A model generated the notes under the pieces. The model saw only the letters and a program-made list of their open reading frames with translations. It ran no database searches and was not told where the DNA came from. The position numbers and the translations under genes are program-made. This document shows positions 53,791 to 64,000 of a stretch of 64,000 nucleotides of DNA, in pieces. How positions within the stretch are numbered: the first letter of the stretch is position 1; every line of letters starts with the position of its first letter. Origin of the DNA: Piscicola geometra (lineage: Eukaryota; Annelida; Clitellata; Hirudinida; Piscicolidae); the NCBI GenBank assembly GCA_943735955.1, contig OX030964.1:2022575-2086574 (forward strand), read 5' to 3'.

Positions 53791-54058
53791 TTTTAAGTGG
53801 AATAATCAACATTTTTGTGATATCGAAACAGTTCCATCGACTGATTGATTTTAAAAGTTCATTTATGTTTGGAAAGGTTTTTTAAAGTTTTTCTAATGTT
53901 TCGTTTGATAATTGTCTTTTTTTACGATATTTAAGTTTTAATTTTAAAAATTAAAATAAATACTAACTACATTTTAAAATTTACGATTTAAAATTTGAAA
54001 TTTTGATTCAGCTTTTTGTTCAGTAAAAACCTCGACATGACGGCTAAGGTCTTATCAC

Positions 54059-54545
54059 GTGCACGGATGTGTGCTTGAGCAACCACCGCAGCACACAACA
54101 ACACATACAACAACACCACATTATACCATGCAATGCAACACATTCAATCAAAATACAAGACAATCTCATGCAATAAAATGGAGAAATGCAGTTTGGACAG
54201 CACAAGGGCCTGGTGATGATGGCAAACGAAGAACTTGCAGAGAAATCTCTTTCGGGAGCCTGCAAGCTAAATCTTGCCAACATTGGATGCATCAGTTTAT
54301 GATATAATAATAATAATAATTAATAATTCAATCAAATAAACAGCTTAATTTGATAAAATATTAATTAAAATGAATAAACTAATAATTCAATCGAATGAAT
54401 GAATAATTGAATAATAACGAATTGATTAATTCAGTAAAATAAGCGATTAATTCAGTGAAATGAACGATTGATAAAGTTGATGGCTAGTGATGTACTAATA
54501 CAGAGCCTTATGACGACAGTAAAGAAGGTCTAAAAGCGAACTTGT
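54059..54545. other. Intergenic DNA between MAP2K5-like and ARID4-like genes
   Basis: CACA-rich 54080-54120 and AATAAT tracts. No gene recognised, although promoter sequence of MAP2K5 (minus) and the 3' end of the ARID4-like gene must lie near. Confidence 0.4.
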
Positions 54546-54890
54546 GTGTTTGTGATTGTGTGTGTGTGTGTGTGTGTATTGGTGTGTCTGTGTGTGTGTG
54601 TATATCATGCGTGTGTTAGTGTATGTGTGTGTGTGTGTATTGGTGTGCATGTGTGTGTGTGTATATCATGCGTGTGTTAGTGTATGTATGTGTGTGTGTA
54701 TTGGTGTGTCTGTGTGTTTGTGTATATCATGCGTGTGTTAGTGTATGTGTGTGTGTGTGTATTGGTGTGCATGTGTGTGTGTGTATATCATGCGTGTGTT
54801 AGTGTATGTATGTGTGTGTGTATTGGTGTGTCTGTGTGTTTGTGTATATCATGCGTGTGTTAGTGTATGTGTGTGTGTAGGTGTGCGTAT
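54545..54890. repeat. ~60-bp minisatellite of TG-rich units
   Basis: Five copies of a roughly 60-bp unit containing tatatcatgcgtgtgttagt and tattggtgtg, alternating two subtypes (ggtgtgtctg and ggtgtgcatg). Confidence 0.92.
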
Positions 54891-54987
54891 GTTTGATTGC
54901 AGAGGTGCATAGGCACACAAACAGACAAGGACTAAATTAACAAACTCATGTTGCGTCCCATTAAAAGACAAATTCGACATGCGACGG

Positions 54988-59495
<4,508 letters not shown>

Positions 59496-59569
59496 TGTGC
59501 CTATTCACAAATTCTGCAAAACGAATACTTTATTATTTTATTTGGGATCTAAATATAAAAGTTAGATGA

Positions 59570-60610
59570 TTTTTAGTGAACTTTGTTTTGGAAGTCATTA
59601 CAATGATCGATTAATTTGTTAGTGTGCAAACTTAGTGAAAAAAAATAAATTCAACATGTTGCAAAGTTTAACTTTTTAAAATCACTCTTTTAATCACTTT
59701 TTCAAATTTCCTATAATTTCTTAACTGCATTTAAAAAGAAATAAAATCGGGATGCAAAATAGTTGCAAAAGTTTATTTCCATTTTACATTTCAGATCTAT
59801 AAAATGTTTTGATGATTTACTATTTACTCACCAATTATAGATGTTCCATTACACTTAATGCATTCAATACAATTTCTGCTAGATCAAATTTAATAAGCCA
59901 TCAGCTGTGTAGCAAAGATGGGTGATTTAACGAAAAGTTAATTTTAGTTTAAAATTAGTTAACTTTCTTATTGAATGCAAATTATTTTGAAAATTTACTC
60001 TCAAAATTTCAATGATTCAGTAGAAAATAGTTGAAATATTAAATCTTGCATTAAATAAAAGACACTAATGTTGACAATTTTAAATATATTAAAACTTGAT
60101 TAAAAAAATTTATAAATTCAAAAAATAATTTTAACAAATGTTTTCAAAAAGCGTACTAAGCAGCTGGAGGCGTCATCATTCTTCCTCCTTACTGCTTTGA
60201 AAGTTATCTGACATTATTTTTACATGTTCTCAAACCATATTTTTTCAATACATAATTTTGTAAACAATAAATCAGCGCTATACTTCACCTGATAAATCAC
60301 CTGTTGATTGCGTTTACACCTGTACACATTTTCACTACGACAATTCTAATCAAGCTTTTATGAATAGAACAATAATTTTGATTGTTGTGTGAATTGTTGA
60401 CCTGGCCTACTAACCATACAACTACACATGAAACCACACATACAAAGAAACATACAAGCACACATACGGTCACACCAACAATCAGACATACAACTACACA
60501 TACAATCACATAAACAGTCACATGTACAAGCACACACACAAGTACACACACAGTCAATCAATATGTTTACCAGAGTATGGCGTACATTGAAATGTGAAGT
60601 AGACACATGA
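59570..60610. other. Intergenic region between divergent genes
   Basis: AT-rich to about 60400, then CACATACAA-type repeats (60420-60550). It must contain the promoter of the ARID4-like gene (minus) and the upstream control region of the ankyrin gene (plus). Confidence 0.45.
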
Positions 60611-60618
60611 CTCCTGCC

Positions 60619-60626
60619 TATATAAG
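60619..60626 (+). promoter_or_regulatory. TATA box upstream of the ankyrin-repeat gene
   Basis: TATATAAG about 340 bp before the ATG at 60960. Initiation near 60650 would give a leader of about 310 nt, or a leader intron could remove part of it (an acceptor-like aaattcag lies near 60860). Confidence 0.45.
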
Positions 60627-60959
60627 CCTGTTATTGTCCCACAGTAAAGGTACAACTTTCGCATTGGTGGAATACTTCAGTTGATCGAAATGCCCGGATC
60701 CACTTGAGAGGCGTTGTGATGTCGAAAGCACTTTGAGTTTGTGATAAAGTTTTGAAAGTGATTGACAGTGCTCTGAACACATTTCACGGATAATCGAACA
60801 GTATAGCTTGTTTTGTCGTTTGAATACTGACTATTGCTCCTTTACGACTGGTTTAAATTCAGAGAACAATCAAGGCAAAACCGATTTGAAACTATTATTT
60901 AATAAGCTCCAAAAACTAAGTTATATTGTTACAAACAAGTGACCACCCCACACACGATC

Positions 60960-63900
60960 ATGTCATTGAGCGGGGAAGACCTGAAAAACCCCTTCCAGCT
61001 CCGAAGGACTCTCAGCGACCCCAGCAAGGTGAGTCGGCATGAGCTGCAGAGGGCCCTGGTGAGATCCTGCCAGGACCGACTGCCCATCTCCTTGGGCATC
61101 CTGCTCGAACATGGGGCAGACCCTGACCAGGTGGATGCAGACAACGTCACCTCGGTGAAGCTGAAGCAAGAGGGAGATGTGGTCGATGGTGGCAGTGACG
61201 ACTACTTCTTCTACGCCACCACGCCACTGCAGGTGTGCGTCATGAACGACGACTGCAAGTCAGCTGAGATGCTGCTGGCACGGAAGGCTGATCCTGATCT
61301 GAGAGGCACCAAGATGAACGACTTCAAACTCGTCAAGTCGACCAGCAAGCAGCTCCAAGTGGCGTCTGAGTCGAGCCACTACTTGAACCTGCCTCCCCTG
61401 CACCTAGCCACACGACACGGCCACAAGCGCATGGTGGAGGTGTTGCTGAAGGCAGGCGCGAAGCAAGGATGCCTCGAGGAGACAGGCGAGTACCCGATCC
61501 ACATCGCTGCCAGGGAAGGCCACTGCCACCTGATCAGTCTCTTCTGCACCCTGCTGCCCTTCCTGGTCGACAAGAGGACGGACCAGGGCAGTCTACCTGG
61601 CTCCATCCCCGGCAGAACCTCCCTCTTCATCGCTGGCCAACGAGCGCATGGCGACGTTGTGTTCCTCTTGGTGGAGGCCTTCAACGCAGACATGGGTGTC
61701 CTCGACGAACTAGGAGACAACGTTTACGCCTCCCTCGTCATCGATCCGAGTTCAACCTTCGATGAGAAGGAAATCGCCAGGAAGATGGAGATTTGTAGGT
61801 TCTACCTCAAGAGGGGCGTCAAGCTGAATGGCGTTAACACTTCAAAACTCAATCCACTCGACCTTGCCGTTGCCAATGGTTACAAGGAAATAGCAGAGCT
61901 GATGCAGTCGTGTGGGTTGAAAAGAACCACCGGAGGAGACAGTGTTGGGACCAAAGAAAAAACTGCTGAAAACAAGGTGGATGCTGAAAAGGAAAACGTA
62001 AAACCTGTTGTTTCAAGCGTCAGAGATGTAAAAAGTGAAGAAACTTATAAGAGAAGAAATGATGTGGCGCCGAGTCTTGACAACGAAATATCGACCTTTT
62101 CAGTGGCGACGACCGAAGGGGGAGAGAGGTTGTACGTTTCATTTGGCAGTCCCAAAGTCACTGACCCCCTCCCACAACCCCAACACTCCCCCCTTAAAAA
62201 CTCGAACAACAGAGCAAGATACACCTCCCTCAACCAAGTGAAGGAGCATGCCAGAAGCACCAAGAAGACCTCCACCACCACCTCCATCACCAAGACCACC
62301 TACTGGGAGTCTAGCCTAGATGACCATTCTAGGGAGGAGGTGGAAGGAGAATACGATTCAGATTCATTCAAGTTCGACCAGTCGTTCCGCAGTCTGTCGC
62401 CTCAGAGCTTCCGCAGCGAGGGCCGTCACGTGCGCTTCAAGGTGATGGAGACGGTGCCGAAGGCGTATGACAGGAAAGAAAAGAAGTCTGCAAGGAAAGA
62501 CTTCTTCAACCACGATCCTGTGAAGATAGAGGTGGTGGATGATGAGGAGGATGAAGATGACCAATCTTGCTTCAGTCTGCCTGACAAACTAGACGACCCC
62601 TACCTGGCCACCAAGGCTCACAAGAGACGTCAGCAGTGGTCGGATGAAGCGAGGGAAGACCAAGAGAGCAACGACGATCCATACGTGCTCACCAACCCCT
62701 CGAACCAGACCTCAGCCTTCAAAGACAAACGCAAGTCAAACGCCATCAGAGTCGACGGCAAGCTGGTCGGCTTCAAACCGAAGCCTTACAAGTCTTTTGG
62801 TCGCATCAGCGTGAGCACTGACCTGTTGGAAGAGGGTTTGGAGGATTATGGAGGTGAGAGGAGGTGGGACCTTGACAGGGAAAGTTCTCCGTTTGAAGTA
62901 AGGAAAGAGTCTGACGTGATGAGGGGAAGGAAGAAGAGGAATGAAGAAATCGAAGATTGGAGGAACTCAAGCCGGGAGAGCATCCGCATCGAAGACATTC
63001 CTCGCATCATCCAGCTGCCCTCCATCGACCCTGAAACTAATCCGAAGAAAGTCTCGAAGATCATCGACGAAGCGCCCACTGTTCCGATCGAACGTTTCGA
63101 CGCAGTTGCTCCGAAAGGTGGAGTTGAGAAGCCAGCCAAACCTCACCCCAAAGGCACCACAAGCATCGTCAAAACGATCACACTACCAGAAATACAAAGA
63201 GTTGATAAGACTAATATTTCTGTTAAAGACGCCGAGACTTCTCCTAAGAAAGAGAAAACAGATGTAAAAAATAACATCTTAAAAAAGGCAAGTGAAAACA
63301 AACGTGACGATGCGAAAGATGCAAAACTAAGGCTGCTCCCAAAGGAGGAAAGTGAACGAAGAGGCAGCGTTGAGTTGGTGAAGACAGAGTTTGCTGTTCA
63401 GCATCCCGAAGACAAACAAAACAACAACAACAAAAACAACAACAACAACAACAACAACAACAAAAACAACAACAACAAGTTCTTGCACGATGAGGCATCG
63501 ATGAGGAATAAGGGAAGAAAACCGAAGAATAAAAACGTGTTGGAGTACATAGATGATGAAGGAGATAGTGAGGGGAGGGAGGAAGAGGAGAGAGAAAGGG
63601 AAGGAAATGAAGAAAGGGAAGGAGAAAAAGGAGTGGAGAGAAAAAAGGGAGACGAAAAAGGGAAGAAAGAGGCGGAAGAAGAGAAGAATGCAGAAGATAA
63701 ATTCACAGTGGATTTGAACATTCGAGACTTGAAAGACACGATAAACGTCGAGAAGTTCGACACAATCGCAAGCAAGGGAGATGGAGAGAAAGACAGTGGA
63801 GGAAGGTTCATTGATAGGGGAGAGATGCATAAGAGAGAGAAGGCTCCAGTGGAAGTAGAAGACGAGTTTGAGAGTGATGATGACGATTTTTTCCCAGAAC

Positions 63901-64000
63901 CACCCAAGCACTTTCCAGTGGTTGTTCCATCAGTGCCTGTTATTCAGGCTCCGACCATCCCATCAGTGCCTGCTGAAACAAACACTCTTGAGGTGGAGAA
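60960..64000 (+). CDS. Ankyrin-repeat protein with long disordered charged tail (3' end outside window)
   Basis: A single open frame from ATG 60960 to the right edge, 1013 codons without a stop or visible intron. Ankyrin-type repeats occur near residues 37-56 (ISLGILLEHGADPD), 87-113 (TPLQVCV...EMLLARKADPD), 144-169 (PPLHLATRHGHKRMVEVLLK), 178-200 (YPIHIAAREGHCHLI) and 298-321 (NPLDLAVANGYKEIAELMQS). The remaining ~690 residues are polar and likely disordered, with Asp/Glu- and Lys/Arg-rich stretches, an Asn-rich run encoded by AAC repeats (63416-63480) and a very acidic segment (about 63550-63720). The ankyrin part suggests a binding or scaffold role; I do not recognise the family. GC-rich codon use in the N-terminal part matches the other host genes here. 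Confidence 0.85.
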   Translation, partial: MSLSGEDLKNPFQLRRTLSDPSKVSRHELQRALVRSCQDRLPISLGILLEHGADPDQVDADNVTSVKLKQEGDVVDGGSDDYFFYATTPLQVCVMNDDCKSAEMLLARKADPDLRGTKMNDFKLVKSTSKQLQVASESSHYLNLPPLHLATRHGHKRMVEVLLKAGAKQGCLEETGEYPIHIAAREGHCHLISLFCTLLPFLVDKRTDQGSLPGSIPGRTSLFIAGQRAHGDVVFLLVEAFNADMGVLDELGDNVYASLVIDPSSTFDEKEIARKMEICRFYLKRGVKLNGVNTSKLNPLDLAVANGYKEIAELMQSCGLKRTTGGDSVGTKEKTAENKVDAEKENVKPVVSSVRDVKSEETYKRRNDVAPSLDNEISTFSVATTEGGERLYVSFGSPKVTDPLPQPQHSPLKNSNNRARYTSLNQVKEHARSTKKTSTTTSITKTTYWESSLDDHSREEVEGEYDSDSFKFDQSFRSLSPQSFRSEGRHVRFKVMETVPKAYDRKEKKSARKDFFNHDPVKIEVVDDEEDEDDQSCFSLPDKLDDPYLATKAHKRRQQWSDEAREDQESNDDPYVLTNPSNQTSAFKDKRKSNAIRVDGKLVGFKPKPYKSFGRISVSTDLLEEGLEDYGGERRWDLDRESSPFEVRKESDVMRGRKKRNEEIEDWRNSSRESIRIEDIPRIIQLPSIDPETNPKKVSKIIDEAPTVPIERFDAVAPKGGVEKPAKPHPKGTTSIVKTITLPEIQRVDKTNISVKDAETSPKKEKTDVKNNILKKASENKRDDAKDAKLRLLPKEESERRGSVELVKTEFAVQHPEDKQNNNNKNNNNNNNNNKNNNNKFLHDEASMRNKGRKPKNKNVLEYIDDEGDSEGREEEEREREGNEEREGEKGVERKKGDEKGKKEAEEEKNAEDKFTVDLNIRDLKDTINVEKFDTIASKGDGEKDSGGRFIDRGEMHKREKAPVEVEDEFESDDDDFFPEPPKHFPVVVPSVPVIQAPTIPSVPAETNTLEVE

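Overview
This looks like nuclear DNA of an invertebrate animal, probably a lophotrochozoan. The evidence is animal-specific genes with many short spliced exons (a DENND4/Crag-type protein, a MAP2K5/MEK5-type kinase, an F-type lectin), an AT-rich background, very abundant micro- and minisatellites, and a wide set of eukaryotic transposons. A leech-like genome such as Helobdella would fit, but that is inference. I see no prokaryotic gene organisation, rRNA or CRISPR array. All exon models were read by eye from splice sites, reading phase and remembered family motifs; no search was run.

Layout. 0-4.5 kb: a 22-bp minisatellite, then the N-terminal half of a DENND4-like Rab exchange factor on the minus strand. 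4.5-14 kb: AT-rich DNA with SINE, MITE-like and mariner relics, ending in an apparently intact seven-exon MULE-derived gene (minus). 14.6-15.6 kb: a secreted F-type lectin gene (plus). 16.5-28 kb: LINE, piggyBac-like and hAT relics and a 21-bp satellite of about 74 copies. 28.3-41.9 kb: a dense nest of mobile and virus-derived DNA. It holds a Merlin transposase split by a Penelope-like retroelement, MULE and Gypsy-like scraps, a GC-rich fossil of a double-stranded RNA virus (capsid-like ORF overlapping a polymerase ORF in the -1 frame), a LINE fused directly to it, and a second Merlin with inverted ends and a 9-bp target duplication. 43.6-46 kb: satellites. 46.2-53.8 kb: a MAP2K5-like kinase gene (minus), nearly every intron filled by its own simple repeat. 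55-59.5 kb: a chromo-barrel, ARID4-like gene (minus). 60.9-64 kb: an intronless ankyrin-repeat ORF (plus) running off the window.

The host genes do not form an operon or pathway. DENND4 acts in Rab-dependent traffic, MAP2K5 in MAPK signalling, the chromo-barrel protein probably in chromatin, and the lectin outside the cell. The most unusual content is the virus-derived block at 35.2-36.75 kb with its LINE junction, the spliced MULE gene, and the way exons of the kinase and chromo-barrel genes are separated by nearly pure tandem repeats.
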